IMG/VR virus record: IMGVR_UViG_3300025012_000043
Coordinates: 1-64,000 of that record
Origin: a virus
DNA: 64,000 nt
Strand: one strand, 5' to 3'
Shown: positions 54,019-63,503 of the stretch, one piece after another
Layout: every line of letters starts with the position of its first letter
Numbering within the stretch: the stretch's first letter is position 1
Position numbers and translations under genes: made by a program
Notes under the pieces: generated by a model
The model's input: the letters and a program-made list of their open reading frames with translations, nothing else
The model's database searches: none
What the model was told of the DNA's origin: nothing

Positions 54019-55077
54019 TTATCCTTTCTTACTGTTTCTTCTTGCGTACACATTATTAAATATTACATCCATAGTTTCTGGTAATAAAGTACTGGTTATA
54101 ATATTCAATTGTTTCTTTTCTATCGTATTCATGGCCTCCATAACCATTGATCTAATATTACCTGGAGCATGAATTAGTCCTGATATGGCATTATACCAAT
54201 CACGAGGCCGTTGCTCTTCTACTAATATACCATTTACACCATTAGTAATAACTTCTTGATATGGAACAATATTAGATGCCACTGTAACCGCACCAACCGC
54301 CGTATACTCTAACCATTTAATATTACTCTTACTCTTATTAAAAATATTGTGTTCAAGTGGTACTATACCAATATGTGGCTGAATAGATACCAATGTTTGT
54401 AGATAGTCTTTAACTGGTAACCAAGGTATATACTTAATACGAGTATCATCCTTTAGCCCTGCTGGTATCCATCCCATAAAAAACAATTTAATCTTATCAC
54501 CAAAGGTATCGAGTAACTTAATAATCGCTCCCTCTACACCCTTAAAATCATCAATATGTGAAGGCCCTCCAGCATATACTATGCGTATTTCTTTATCAAC
54601 ATTATATGGGCGCTGAGCAATAAAATTTTTGTCTAATTCAATCATATTAGGGATACAATAAATATTCCTATTATAACATTTCATTTGATTCTTTAAAAAT
54701 TCGGTAGAAACTATAACTGCATCCGCTGATTTCATAAAATTTCTAACATTTTGCTTAGCATTATTATCTATAAACTTATAGGCAGGATTTATGGGCCGTA
54801 CATTAAAGAAATCATCATCAGTTTCATATCCCACTATTGCACCAGATTCCTTTGCGGCATTCCATAACGGTTTAACTTTGTCCTCAAAATGCCTTTGGAA
54901 TATAATCATATCATAACAATACATATCAGCTATCTGTAATTCAGTAGCACAAACTATATGATATATATCAGTATTTAATTGTAAATACCAGGCTGGTAAC
55001 ATACACCGATAGTTTCCACAGCCTTGCCGATCGGAAAGCGTATATAACAATTTTCTTTTATTTACTCGCTTCCTCAT
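54019..55077 (-). CDS. Glycosyltransferase, GT-B fold, family 4-like
   Basis: 352 residues. The opening 'LLYTLSDRQGCGNYRCMLPA' is the pattern of a GT-B subgroup common in viruses and anaerobes. 'GYETDDDFF' and 'ADAVIVSTEFLKNQM' follow. The second domain starts 'RIVYAGGPSHIDDFKGV'. The nucleotide-sugar segment is 'KSNIKWLEYTAVGAVTVASN'. It is isolated from the decoration blocks, immediately upstream of dnaE. It could modify DNA or a virion component; nothing in the sequence decides. Confidence 0.75.
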   Translation of the reverse strand: MRKRVNKRKLLYTLSDRQGCGNYRCMLPAWYLQLNTDIYHIVCATELQIADMYCYDMIIFQRHFEDKVKPLWNAAKESGAIVGYETDDDFFNVRPINPAYKFIDNNAKQNVRNFMKSADAVIVSTEFLKNQMKCYNRNIYCIPNMIELDKNFIAQRPYNVDKEIRIVYAGGPSHIDDFKGVEGAIIKLLDTFGDKIKLFFMGWIPAGLKDDTRIKYIPWLPVKDYLQTLVSIQPHIGIVPLEHNIFNKSKSNIKWLEYTAVGAVTVASNIVPYQEVITNGVNGILVEEQRPRDWYNAISGLIHAPGNIRSMVMEAMNTIEKKQLNIITSTLLPETMDVIFNNVYARRNSKKG

Positions 55078-55600
55078 CCTTCTTCTCCTCAGGCCATATA
55101 TAATTAAGTATGGGCTCTATATCATCAGTAATATCTGTTGGTAATTTCTTTAACTGGGCCTTATCTACTACTGATAAACTTCCATCAAACCCATTAAATG
55201 AATCGCCAGTCCAAAAACTAACAGTAAATTTTTGTGATGGCGAACTATCGGAACCAAGTGTAGCAATAATTTTAACCTTGTCCGTGTTTTTATATAATTT
55301 ATTATTATTAGATAATTTCCATCCACGACCCAAAAGATGTATAAATATTTTTTCTTTCTCTATAACTAATACGGCTTTCTTAAATTGAACAGTAGGTGGG
55401 GATGGTAATATTATAGAGGGGACTTCTTCCTTCTTAGATTGCTTAATAGACACCACTTTAACATCTTGTTTCCTAGATATTTTCTTATCTGTCTTCTTGC
55501 CCCTATGCTCTTCACATTTATCTAAATATGGATTAAATTTAGATTTCTCAAATACTATACCACATTGAACACACTTTTGCTGTATTTTGGATGGCGACAT
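55058..55600 (-). CDS. Hypothetical protein with N-terminal zinc ribbon half
   Basis: 180 residues. 'CVQCGIVFEKSKFNPYLDKC' at the N-terminus gives a CxxC plus a third Cys and His (CEEH). A Lys-rich linker and a 'PSIILPSPPTVQ' segment follow. The C-terminal 100 residues form a mixed domain ('FIHLLGRGWKLSNNNKLYKN', 'FTVSFWTGDSFNGFDGSL'). No family is recognised. It overlaps the glycosyltransferase start by 20 nt. Confidence 0.55.
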   Translation of the reverse strand: MSPSKIQQKCVQCGIVFEKSKFNPYLDKCEEHRGKKTDKKISRKQDVKVVSIKQSKKEEVPSIILPSPPTVQFKKAVLVIEKEKIFIHLLGRGWKLSNNNKLYKNTDKVKIIATLGSDSSPSQKFTVSFWTGDSFNGFDGSLSVVDKAQLKKLPTDITDDIEPILNYIWPEEKKDEEASK

Positions 55601-55623
55601 ATTCTCCCCATACGATTATTTAC

Positions 55624-55926
55624 TTATTTTATCGTATTAGTGGATTCATCTAAATACTGTGGTTTGATTGGTTTGTCTTCTGGGATCTCTTTATTCTTAA
55701 AAGCTTCCCAATTTAATACTGGCTTATTTAATGCTGCAACCATATACGACAAATCATTCTTTAATTCTTCTAATGTTTCACCATATGGTGACATATAATC
55801 CGTTGTAATGGCAGTAGGTACACCATCTTTATTATAATAAGTTTCATAAATAGCAAATTGCACATTCTCATTCAAACATTTGCCATGATAAGTGCGCTTA
55901 CGAACTACGCGGTAGTTCCATGACAT
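55624..55926 (-). CDS. Hypothetical small phage protein
   Basis: 100 residues from ATG 55926, one base after the upstream stop. An ATG further upstream would lie inside the neighbouring gene. 'SWNYRVVRKRTY', 'FAIYETYYNKDGVPTAITTD' and 'SPYGETLEELKNDLSYMVAA' form a beta-meander plus helix fold seen, as I recall, in small uncharacterised phage and bacterial proteins ('WNYRV..' family). No function is known. Confidence 0.6.
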   Translation of the reverse strand: MSWNYRVVRKRTYHGKCLNENVQFAIYETYYNKDGVPTAITTDYMSPYGETLEELKNDLSYMVAALNKPVLNWEAFKNKEIPEDKPIKPQYLDESTNTIK

Positions 55927-55927
55927 A

Positions 55928-56152
55928 TTATTTAGTTTCCACATTAGGAGTTCCCTCAATAACATCAATCTCTAAATTAACAATTTGAATAACGGCTTCC
56001 TTGTGTCTATTAATCATCTCACCCACAATACGTTGAAAATAGGGGTCAATCAATCCTAGTGTCTGAAAAATACTTACTTCGAATTCCTTGAACTTCTTGT
56101 CAATCTTTGCTTCCATCTCTACCATATGAACCCTCTCTTTTGATTCAGTCAT
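55928..56152 (-). CDS. Hypothetical small helical protein
   Basis: 74 residues, almost entirely helical ('VHMVEMEAKIDKKFKEFEVS', 'QRIVGEMINRHKEAVIQIVN'), acidic and basic in turn. No family is recognised. Its start overlaps the upstream gene's stop by 8 nt, within a string of four very short genes between RNR and the glycosyltransferase. Confidence 0.5.
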   Translation of the reverse strand: MTESKERVHMVEMEAKIDKKFKEFEVSIFQTLGLIDPYFQRIVGEMINRHKEAVIQIVNLEIDVIEGTPNVETK

Positions 56153-56375
56153 TATTTTTACCCTCCTCGTGGGCTCCTGCCTTAGTTTTTGCCGTTGGTT
56201 TAATACTTAACAATGTTATTAACCTATCTAACTTTTCATTCGTACGTTGTAATTCTTTCATTTTTAAAACTTCTATCTGTATGCGGACTATCCCCATCTT
56301 AGCATTTTCCATATAAACTTCTGGTGAGTCAATGTCATCAATACTACTAACATCCCAAAGATTTTTAGCGCTCAT
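56145..56375 (-). CDS. Hypothetical small helical protein
   Basis: 76 residues: an acidic N-terminus ('DVSSIDDIDSPEVY'), a central helix ('VRIQIEVLKMKELQRTNEKL'), then a basic Thr/Lys-rich tail. AAAAGGAG precedes the ATG. No family is recognised. Confidence 0.5.
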   Translation of the reverse strand: MSAKNLWDVSSIDDIDSPEVYMENAKMGIVRIQIEVLKMKELQRTNEKLDRLITLLSIKPTAKTKAGAHEEGKNND

Positions 56376-56495
56376 TTATTCTCCTTTTTTAATAATGGGG
56401 TCTAATTTAATATTCACCTTATTCTTATTACGACTACGCTTATTGGATAAGCGTATATTGTACGGAGTCTTATATTTTGGATCGTCTTTAATCAT
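56376..56495 (-). CDS. 39-residue basic protein
   Basis: ATG at 56495 lies one base after the RNR stop. TAA at 56376-56378 directly abuts the next ATG. The sequence is 'MIKDDPKYKTPYNIRLSNKR' followed by an Asn/Lys-rich stretch and KKGE. It fits exactly between two genes on the same strand and carries the AAAAGGAG that serves the next gene. It could be a genuine micro-protein or just a leader; no homologue is recognised. Confidence 0.45.
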   Translation of the reverse strand: MIKDDPKYKTPYNIRLSNKRSRNKNKVNIKLDPIIKKGE

Positions 56496-56496
56496 T

Positions 56497-59241
56497 TTAT
56501 TTGCAGCGACTCCATCCGCAAGCCGAGCACTCTATACACTTTGACATATGCACTACGGGATTTCCACACTCAGGACAAGCTTGTTTATATGTAATCGCTG
56601 AATCATGTTTATCCTTATTTTGAACCAATTTATTTTTATTCTCTTTTGCTCCTACATGAGTTTCTATCGCCACACATATGGCATCAGATAATGATGTAAT
56701 GGTACGCCCACCCTTATAGAAAGCCGTCTCCCCAGCGGAGATACCACGAAGTTGTTTCGTGATATATTTTGTAGACACACCACACCGCATAAGTAACGAT
56801 ACCAACCTACCAAGTGCTTCGGCTTCTGCTGCGATCGGTGACCCGGACCGCCCGGCCTTAATAATAACCTCACACAACCCAATATCATCTTCATTGACAG
56901 TGATTAGTGCGTCACCGAACCCAAAAGGTATCTCATATGTACGACCAGTTGGGGCCTCGATTCTAACTCTTGGCCCAAACCCACCATTCTGCTCAATTGG
57001 TTTGGCCTGTTGTCCGGAAGTCAAAACCTGCACACCCTTTGATCCATCACGATAAATAGTTACACCTTTACAACCAAGTTTATATGATAAACGATATGCC
57101 GCATCAATATCTTCTATTGTTGCGTCCTTCTTCATATTAATAGTCTTACTAATTGAATTACCAACATATTTCTGAAATGCTGCTTGCATACGTACGTGCC
57201 ACTCGGGAGCAATATCATGTGCAGTAACAAATATATACTTAATATCTTCTGGTATATTCATCTTCTGTACTGATCCATTGTGTTCATTAAATATGACATC
57301 AAATAGATCTGGGATATTTAAATTGCGTCTACGTATTTCCTCATCAAAATCGCCATGCAATTCACTCAATTTTTTATCGCCAAACGCCATACGATTATAT
57401 GCAACGGCGTATAAAGGTTCAATGCCTGATGATACACCAGCAATAAGAGCTATTGACCCAGTTGGGGCAATGGTAGTAACAATTGCATTTCTGCGGGCCT
57501 CACCAATCTTATCTAACTCCCAAGCTGGGAATATGCCTTTCTCTTTGCCTAATTCAATACTGGCTTCAATCGCACGAGTATTAATATACCCCATGATATG
57601 TTCTGCTTGCTCTAGCCCTTGCATTGAATTATATTGAATCCGCATCTTAATAAGTGCATCAGCAAAACCCATGACACCAAGACCAATCTTTCTGGTCTTC
57701 ATGATGGCATCTTTAATCTCTTGAAGAGGTTGTGGGCTAACATCAAGCACAGCATCCAAAAACCTAACAGCCAATGGTATTAACTTATTTAATTTTTCAT
57801 AATCCCACTCATAGATAACTACACCTTCTGAATCAACCTTTTTCTTTAGCATAGCAACAAGATTAATAGACCCCAATACACATGATTCAGAGGGATATAA
57901 TATTGTCTCACCACAATTTCGCCCAAACACACCACTAGAAACAACAAATTTACCATCTTTTTTGCTCGTTATTATCCCATAATTATGATTGTCATCCACA
58001 GTTATATTATATACATCATCATATCCATAGAATCCCACTGATTTTACTTTATGATTATAATATTGAACCGCCTCATCTAAGTTTTTATTATATTTATATT
58101 TATCTCTATGCCTATGTATATTGGCAACACTATTACTATTAAATGGCATTAAACTATCGCCTTCTTTTAACTCCTTAAGTTCTACCTTCTCACCATTACG
58201 CCTAATAAATTTGTGATCTGGTGTCGCAATAACCGTCGAATCGTCATCGAGTGTGAGCTTCCAAACTTCCTTCTTTTCTCCCGTAAGCCTAGGATTTTTG
58301 CCCCATTTGATCTCTACCTGTCCATTCTCCAAATTACGTGAATACACTGGCACATCATTACCCTCTTCAACTAATTGTCTAATACTAACCGCATTACGTC
58401 CATCAGCAACGGCAATTAGTGTATCTCCAACGACACATGGGTTTGATGCTCGCAAAATCCCAAGCGATGGCGTTGGATTGTCACGATTAACTCTATCAAT
58501 CCACAATACACCTGGGTCACCAATACGCCACGCCATCGACACAATCTTATCCCATACTTCTTTGGCATCTAATTCTCCGACTTTCTCTTTATTACCATAG
58601 ACAGGAAAATATAAATTATATTTCTTACCCTCGTCTCTTGCCTTCATAAATTCATCGGTAACAGCAACTGAAATATTCATATTCTGCGCAGCACCAGAAT
58701 GCTTCATATTAATAAATTCAAGAATGTCTGGATGATGGACAGATAAAATACCCATATTGGCTGATGGTCTAATACCACCTTGATCAACTACTGACATTGC
58801 ATCAGCATAAATTTTAATAAACTGAACAACACCACGAGTCTTATATCCGGTTGACTTAATAATAGTATCTCGTGGTCTAATATTAGACCAGTCCATCCCG
58901 ACACCACCACCAGCCTTTTGAATTAAGGCAGCCTTGCGATAAGTACTAAAAATATCATCTAATGAATCCTGGACATCCAACACAAAGCACGCTGGATAGG
59001 AACATCCATTCCCAGTACCAGCGTTTACTAATGTTGGGGTATTTGGTAAAAATTCTAGATTGGCCATCATGTTAGTATATGATTCAACCAATTCTTCTTT
59101 CTTCTTCTTGGGAAGCTCTTCACAACTGGCTATATCCTTAGCTACCCGTGAAAACAATTCCTCTGGCGTTTCATATGTAGACCCCTTTTTACGAAGGTAC
59201 CTTCTACGCAGTACCGTAAGAGCATTTTGGCTTAAGTGCAT
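56497..59241 (-). CDS. nrdJ: Class II (B12-dependent-type) ribonucleotide reductase with an intein
   Basis: 914 residues, of which about 740 remain after removal of an intein (residues 269-442). The host protein has 'LPNTPTLVNAG', 'GCSYPACFVLDVQDSLDDIF', 'KAGGGVGMDWSNIRP' and the active-site strand 'NPCGETILYPSESCVLGSIN', which is interrupted by the intein. It also has 'PTGSIALIAGVSSGIEPLYA' and a C-terminal cysteine-rich tail ('CPECGNPVVHMSKC', 'CSACGWSRCK') for redox relay or zinc. The pattern without a separate small-subunit gene nearby fits the adenosylcobalamin class. It makes deoxyribonucleotides for phage replication and neighbours dUTPase and a nucleotide kinase. Confidence 0.9.
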   Translation of the reverse strand: MHLSQNALTVLRRRYLRKKGSTYETPEELFSRVAKDIASCEELPKKKKEELVESYTNMMANLEFLPNTPTLVNAGTGNGCSYPACFVLDVQDSLDDIFSTYRKAALIQKAGGGVGMDWSNIRPRDTIIKSTGYKTRGVVQFIKIYADAMSVVDQGGIRPSANMGILSVHHPDILEFINMKHSGAAQNMNISVAVTDEFMKARDEGKKYNLYFPVYGNKEKVGELDAKEVWDKIVSMAWRIGDPGVLWIDRVNRDNPTPSLGILRASNPCVVGDTLIAVADGRNAVSIRQLVEEGNDVPVYSRNLENGQVEIKWGKNPRLTGEKKEVWKLTLDDDSTVIATPDHKFIRRNGEKVELKELKEGDSLMPFNSNSVANIHRHRDKYKYNKNLDEAVQYYNHKVKSVGFYGYDDVYNITVDDNHNYGIITSKKDGKFVVSSGVFGRNCGETILYPSESCVLGSINLVAMLKKKVDSEGVVIYEWDYEKLNKLIPLAVRFLDAVLDVSPQPLQEIKDAIMKTRKIGLGVMGFADALIKMRIQYNSMQGLEQAEHIMGYINTRAIEASIELGKEKGIFPAWELDKIGEARRNAIVTTIAPTGSIALIAGVSSGIEPLYAVAYNRMAFGDKKLSELHGDFDEEIRRRNLNIPDLFDVIFNEHNGSVQKMNIPEDIKYIFVTAHDIAPEWHVRMQAAFQKYVGNSISKTINMKKDATIEDIDAAYRLSYKLGCKGVTIYRDGSKGVQVLTSGQQAKPIEQNGGFGPRVRIEAPTGRTYEIPFGFGDALITVNEDDIGLCEVIIKAGRSGSPIAAEAEALGRLVSLLMRCGVSTKYITKQLRGISAGETAFYKGGRTITSLSDAICVAIETHVGAKENKNKLVQNKDKHDSAITYKQACPECGNPVVHMSKCIECSACGWSRCK
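57916..58437 (-). other. Mini-intein inside nrdJ (174 residues)
   Basis: The intein begins at Cys ('CVVGDTLIAVADGRN', block A), has block B 'DDDSTVIATPDHKFIRRNGE' and block F 'GYDDVYNITVDDNHNYGII'. It ends 'SSGVFGRN' before the +1 Cys of the extein (CGETIL). Removal restores the NPCGE motif, so the insertion splits the catalytic site of the reductase. No LAGLIDADG or HNH homing domain is present between blocks B and F, so it is a mini-intein. The residue before the terminal Asn is Arg instead of the usual His, which may slow Asn cyclisation. Confidence 0.85.
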
Positions 59242-59259
59242 CTATAGTCTCCCATCTTG

Positions 59260-59715
59260 TTATTCTGAAAATCCCGCTGTACTTCCGAAACCATTCTCAC
59301 CTCGTTCAGTCTTGGGCAATTCATCAACATATTCTATACGATATACAACCGATTGATGTAGCACTAACTGCGCCAGTCGGTCTCCCCTATTAACCACTAC
59401 ATCATATTTATTGGGATTCAATGCAAACACAAGCAAAGCGCCAGTAAAGCCCTCATCTATTGTCCCATCCATAATAAGTAACTTCTTTTTAGCAAATGTT
59501 GAACTACGAGGTCTGATTGATGCCCACGTTCCCCAGGGCAATTTTATACTAATTCCAGTTGGGATATTTATCATACCACCACTCGGGACAATAATTTTCT
59601 CTTCTTCAATACATACAACCAAGTCTAAACCTATATCACCTTCTCGGGCTGGCTTTAATACCGGGGGTATAAATGCCGCATTATCTAATACTTTTACCTG
59701 TAGCCTATTGCTCAT
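59260..59715 (-). CDS. dut: dUTP diphosphatase (trimeric dUTPase)
   Basis: 151 residues from ATG 59715 with AGGAGGAG at ideal spacing. An upstream start at 59733 is not needed. Motifs are in order: 'AREGDIGLDLV' (I), 'IRPRSSTFAKK' (II, RSS), 'IMDGTIDEGFTGAL' (III, with catalytic Asp and substrate-binding region), 'RGDRLAQLVL' (IV), and a C-terminal 'RGENGFGSTAGF' (V, the mobile arm). The enzyme hydrolyses dUTP to dUMP, feeding ThyX and keeping uracil out of DNA. Confidence 0.95.
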   Translation of the reverse strand: MSNRLQVKVLDNAAFIPPVLKPAREGDIGLDLVVCIEEEKIIVPSGGMINIPTGISIKLPWGTWASIRPRSSTFAKKKLLIMDGTIDEGFTGALLVFALNPNKYDVVVNRGDRLAQLVLHQSVVYRIEYVDELPKTERGENGFGSTAGFSE

Positions 59716-60217
59716 TAAACTCTCCTCCTTCACAAATATTCAATGACTCACCAAGCGTAAACTCCTCTGTGAGCTCTATAAAATTTTCAGCATTTATCTG
59801 CACAATCTTATTATTTAAAATATTCCCTAATTCTCTATAATTAGTAATCCATCTAGTATTAAATTGTTTGGCGACCCATTTCATATATACTGATATCTTT
59901 ACATCTGCGTCCGCGCACAAAATGACCGATTGATGTAATTTGTTTTTATTATCTATACACCACGAAACCTCTAACCACGTACCAACAGTTGGTATTCCAT
60001 TGATATAAACTACAACAATGTTGGCCCTTTCTAAGGCCAAACGATTAACATCAACTATATAATCTGGGTCCACATCACCCATTGGTATAAATGCCCTGCC
60101 TGGCATAAATAATGTAACATTTTGGTCCTTGTTAACTAAATTGTTAATTACATCATAATAAGCCAATTTATCGGTATTATTATCAACATTCCCCGCACAA
60201 TATACAGAGACTGACAT
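59705..60217 (-). CDS. Nucleoside 2-deoxyribosyltransferase-like protein
   Basis: 170 residues. The fold signature is an N-terminal 'VSVYCAGNVD', a central 'IVDVNRLALERANIVVVYIN', and 'PTVGTWLEVSWCIDN', where Glu after G-T-W-L would be the catalytic nucleophile of the deoxyribosyltransferase/DRT family. Such proteins exchange or hydrolyse bases of deoxynucleosides, and viral versions are linked to nucleotide salvage. It overlaps the dUTPase start by 11 nt and follows the kinase with no gap. Substrate specificity cannot be read from the sequence. Confidence 0.7.
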   Translation of the reverse strand: MSVSVYCAGNVDNNTDKLAYYDVINNLVNKDQNVTLFMPGRAFIPMGDVDPDYIVDVNRLALERANIVVVYINGIPTVGTWLEVSWCIDNKNKLHQSVILCADADVKISVYMKWVAKQFNTRWITNYRELGNILNNKIVQINAENFIELTEEFTLGESLNICEGGEFNEQ

Positions 60218-60769
60218 TTACTCCTCCATCATCCTAAGTAGTGTCATCACCCTATCAACCTCTGCCGAAGTATTCCCATTAATTAGTGACTCTAAAAACT
60301 TAATTTTATCGTGTCTAAGCATATTGAAACATATGTCTCTAATTTGTTGCATATTTGTTTCATCCTTAGTAATCCTCTTCATTATTACTTCAGCAGTATC
60401 ATAATCATCACGATTCCTTTTAATTAAGCGCCCAATCCGTTTAATCGCTGGCGCATCAATATAGACCACGCTCCATAAATATGCCTTGAGGTTCTTGCTA
60501 ATCCAGGTAACCTGTCCCTCTGTCCTAGGAACTCCATCAACCAATATAATTTCCCTATTCGTTCTATTAATGCGATCACTGATCCCTCCCATGATAGCAT
60601 CATCATTATAATAAAGATCACCATTAGCCAGATCCTTATGTGAATCAGCAAGACTTCTAACTATATCGCCAGATGAAATAAATTCTGCCCCAACTATGGC
60701 TGATACTTGTTTAGAAATGGTAGTCTTACCCGAACCAGCCGGACCGATTACCCAGAGAATTCGTCTCAT
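60218..60769 (-). CDS. Adenylate-kinase-like nucleotide monophosphate kinase
   Basis: 183 residues. P-loop 'GPAGSGKTTISKQ' (9-21), 'EFISSGDIVRSLA' (NMP-binding start), 'ILVDGVPRTEGQ' (the DGFPRT motif with Val for Phe), and 'RLIKRNRDDYDTAEVIMKR' (lid/LID-base arginines). The length is that of a short adenylate kinase. In a phage it probably phosphorylates (d)NMPs for the replication pool together with dUTPase, RNR and ThyX. Confidence 0.8.
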   Translation of the reverse strand: MRRILWVIGPAGSGKTTISKQVSAIVGAEFISSGDIVRSLADSHKDLANGDLYYNDDAIMGGISDRINRTNREIILVDGVPRTEGQVTWISKNLKAYLWSVVYIDAPAIKRIGRLIKRNRDDYDTAEVIMKRITKDETNMQQIRDICFNMLRHDKIKFLESLINGNTSAEVDRVMTLLRMMEE

Positions 60770-60808
60770 TATATACCCCTAAAAATTTATACTATACCCT
60801 TTGTATCG

Positions 60809-63454
60809 TTACACATATGTTGGTATAATATTTGTGTCTATATTAATCTCCTTACCAAAATTTGCTGCCTCTCCAGCCCTAAGCGACCCAACATTAGGGT
60901 CTTTATCATAAAACACATCAATCATTATATCAGAAGGTCCCATTCTAACCTTGGCTATATTCATTGTAATATTGCCACGTTTTCCACCAAATCTACCAAT
61001 ATCATCTAATGATTTTTTAGTAAAAATAACGACCTTGGCCGCGTCTTGTGATAATTTGTACGCACCACCAACCCCCTCAACTGATCCAAACGCTTCTGAT
61101 TTATCTTTATTCTGTTGTGCAACGGTAACAATACACAACGGATCACGAGGATTCATTGCTCTATTTTGTAATAGTGAACTAGCAACATCTAATACTTCCC
61201 ATTTCTTCCCTACTTTATTATCTGATTTAATTAATTGAACATAATCAATAAACACATGTTTACATCCAAATTTTAATCTATGATATTCAATGATGCCCAT
61301 GATCTCTGAAATAGTAAAATTATTTGGCACTATAACATATCCAGGAGAAGAACGAAGCCGATTATATGAATCCATCATCTTTTGCCATTCTACTGACCCT
61401 TGAGGATACTTCCCAAGCCTAATCATCGTATTTGAAAGATCACAATCAATAGATATCATTCTTGTCCAAATGTCATCCCTAGACATTTCAGCAGAAATGA
61501 ACAATGATGGTTCCTGTGATATGGTGATGACATCATTAAACCAATTTACGGCGACAGATGTTTTACCAACACCAGTATGCGCGGCTACCATATGCACATA
61601 TCCTAATTCCAACCCAGACCAAGCTGTATTAAGTGTCGCCCATCTCTCAGATAATGGTGTACCAAGAATCGCCTTGCCGGATTTAGACCGCTCTATGTAA
61701 AGGTCTGAGAACCTATCAGCTAGATCTTGTGTTGATGATGTAACCATAGTATTTCTACGATCATTAATCTCAACTATTGAAGCACGATGTTCCTGCATGA
61801 TAACATCTACTGGTTTGTCTATATCCATAGACTCTGCCAATAATTTCGCCGCCACCTTGCTAGCACTACGTCGCATATGCAATTCTTTAATCTGTTGAAT
61901 ACAAAACTCAACATCTAAATTATGTTTCTGTAACGTTGCCCAATATTGTTGCAATGGTTTTTTAATGGTACTTAGTAAAATTTCTTCAGATATGGTGCTA
62001 TATTTCATCAAACATGAACACACAGTCTTATATAGATCTGAATTATTACGTACATAAAATTCGTGCTCAGCGATCTCGTGCCTGACAGTATAGGCAAATT
62101 CCTTATCTTCGACCATTAATTTAATAATAGTACTCTCGGCTTCCTTATTATGTATGTCCCTTGGATTTGACGAATATGTGATGAAATAATCAAGCGCATT
62201 ACAAATATTATACTTGATCTCTATATATTTAGATGCCATCTCACGATAAACCGTACTAAATTTATTAATATATTTACACACTACATCCAAGAATTTTATC
62301 TCTTCCGTTAATCCAGGTACCACACTATAAGCATTATCAATATAGAAATGGATGGGATGTACACTGGCATTAATATATTTACCAATCCCATCGGCCCCAA
62401 ATTCTTTCAATATCTCATCTGGATCTCCGCCCTGCAATACAACAAATGATACAAATATATTACCATATATAGTAAACTCATCAGCGATTTTTATCAACTC
62501 TCTCTTACCTGGCTCATCACCATCTGGTATTAATACTACTTCATTAACTTTATATTTAGACAACGCCCCAATTAAAACTGGTGATAGAAATTTAGACAGA
62601 CCACAAGTAGCTATTGTATTTTTAAGCCCGTGTGAATACATCTGTAATAAATCAATTTGTCCTTCTACCACGTTCAATTTATAATTATTATTTCTCAATT
62701 CCTTTCTAGCTAAATTAAGCCCATAAATCGAAGTCTCATCATACATCTGAGAACTTGATGATGACCCGACATATTTAACACTACCAGAAAATGGTCTTGT
62801 ATAAAATTGTGTGGCGTGTCCACTACTATTAAACACTGGGAATACTATGGCATTATCCCACATCATTGGATTACATAAATCAATGTCCTTCAAATCAGTG
62901 TATGGTATGGTAGTACCAAGTTTCCTAGTAATGGCTTCATGTAACCACTGGGTGGATACCGTATACCCTATCTTAAATGTTTTTAGGGTTTCAATATCAA
63001 TCTTACGTTCATTTACCATAAAAACAGATGAATCACCCAAATCCCCGAGAAGCGCTTCGTGGCATACTTCAACCACAGCATCATAAATTTTAGAGTGGAA
63101 GATGTGACGGGAGTCTTGCGAGGAATCGAGGAAGGGGGTTAGATCTATATTATATCGTTCAGCAAGTAACTGAGTGGCCTCAATTACTTCAACACCCTCA
63201 GCAAACTGTACGAAGTCAATCGCATTGCCGCCACGTTTACATCCGAAACAGTAAAAATAATGTTCACTTATTTCACCCGTAGTATTTACTTTGAACGATG
63301 GCACACTCTCCGAATGAAATGGGCAACAGAAGGCAGAATTAACACCCTGTACCTTACCATCTTCTCCAGTGTGCTGTTTGACCAACTCAATCAAACTTAC
63401 CTTATTTAGAACTAAACCTATAGCACCAGTCAGATTAGTTAAACGTAATCCCAT
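60809..63454 (-). CDS. DnaG-type primase fused to DnaB-type helicase
   Basis: 881 residues. The CHC2 zinc finger is at Cys44, His47, Cys69 and Cys72 ('CCPFHSESVPSFKV' and 'YFYCFGCKRGGNAIDFV'). The Toprim domain has 'LNVVEGQIDLLQMYSHG' (catalytic Glu) and 'VVLIPDGDEPGKRELI' (DxD). The RecA-like helicase has Walker A 'MVAAHTGVGKTSVAVN' near 620-635, 'FISAEMSRDDIWTRM', and Walker B 'VFIDYVQLIKSDNK'. It provides DNA unwinding and primer synthesis in one protein, as T7 gp4 does. It works with the C-family polymerase encoded downstream. Confidence 0.9.
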   Translation of the reverse strand: MGLRLTNLTGAIGLVLNKVSLIELVKQHTGEDGKVQGVNSAFCCPFHSESVPSFKVNTTGEISEHYFYCFGCKRGGNAIDFVQFAEGVEVIEATQLLAERYNIDLTPFLDSSQDSRHIFHSKIYDAVVEVCHEALLGDLGDSSVFMVNERKIDIETLKTFKIGYTVSTQWLHEAITRKLGTTIPYTDLKDIDLCNPMMWDNAIVFPVFNSSGHATQFYTRPFSGSVKYVGSSSSSQMYDETSIYGLNLARKELRNNNYKLNVVEGQIDLLQMYSHGLKNTIATCGLSKFLSPVLIGALSKYKVNEVVLIPDGDEPGKRELIKIADEFTIYGNIFVSFVVLQGGDPDEILKEFGADGIGKYINASVHPIHFYIDNAYSVVPGLTEEIKFLDVVCKYINKFSTVYREMASKYIEIKYNICNALDYFITYSSNPRDIHNKEAESTIIKLMVEDKEFAYTVRHEIAEHEFYVRNNSDLYKTVCSCLMKYSTISEEILLSTIKKPLQQYWATLQKHNLDVEFCIQQIKELHMRRSASKVAAKLLAESMDIDKPVDVIMQEHRASIVEINDRRNTMVTSSTQDLADRFSDLYIERSKSGKAILGTPLSERWATLNTAWSGLELGYVHMVAAHTGVGKTSVAVNWFNDVITISQEPSLFISAEMSRDDIWTRMISIDCDLSNTMIRLGKYPQGSVEWQKMMDSYNRLRSSPGYVIVPNNFTISEIMGIIEYHRLKFGCKHVFIDYVQLIKSDNKVGKKWEVLDVASSLLQNRAMNPRDPLCIVTVAQQNKDKSEAFGSVEGVGGAYKLSQDAAKVVIFTKKSLDDIGRFGGKRGNITMNIAKVRMGPSDIMIDVFYDKDPNVGSLRAGEAANFGKEINIDTNIIPTYV

Positions 63455-63503
63455 CCAGATACCTCACTTAATAAGATAAATACTTATCGCTACAAAAATC
63501 AAT

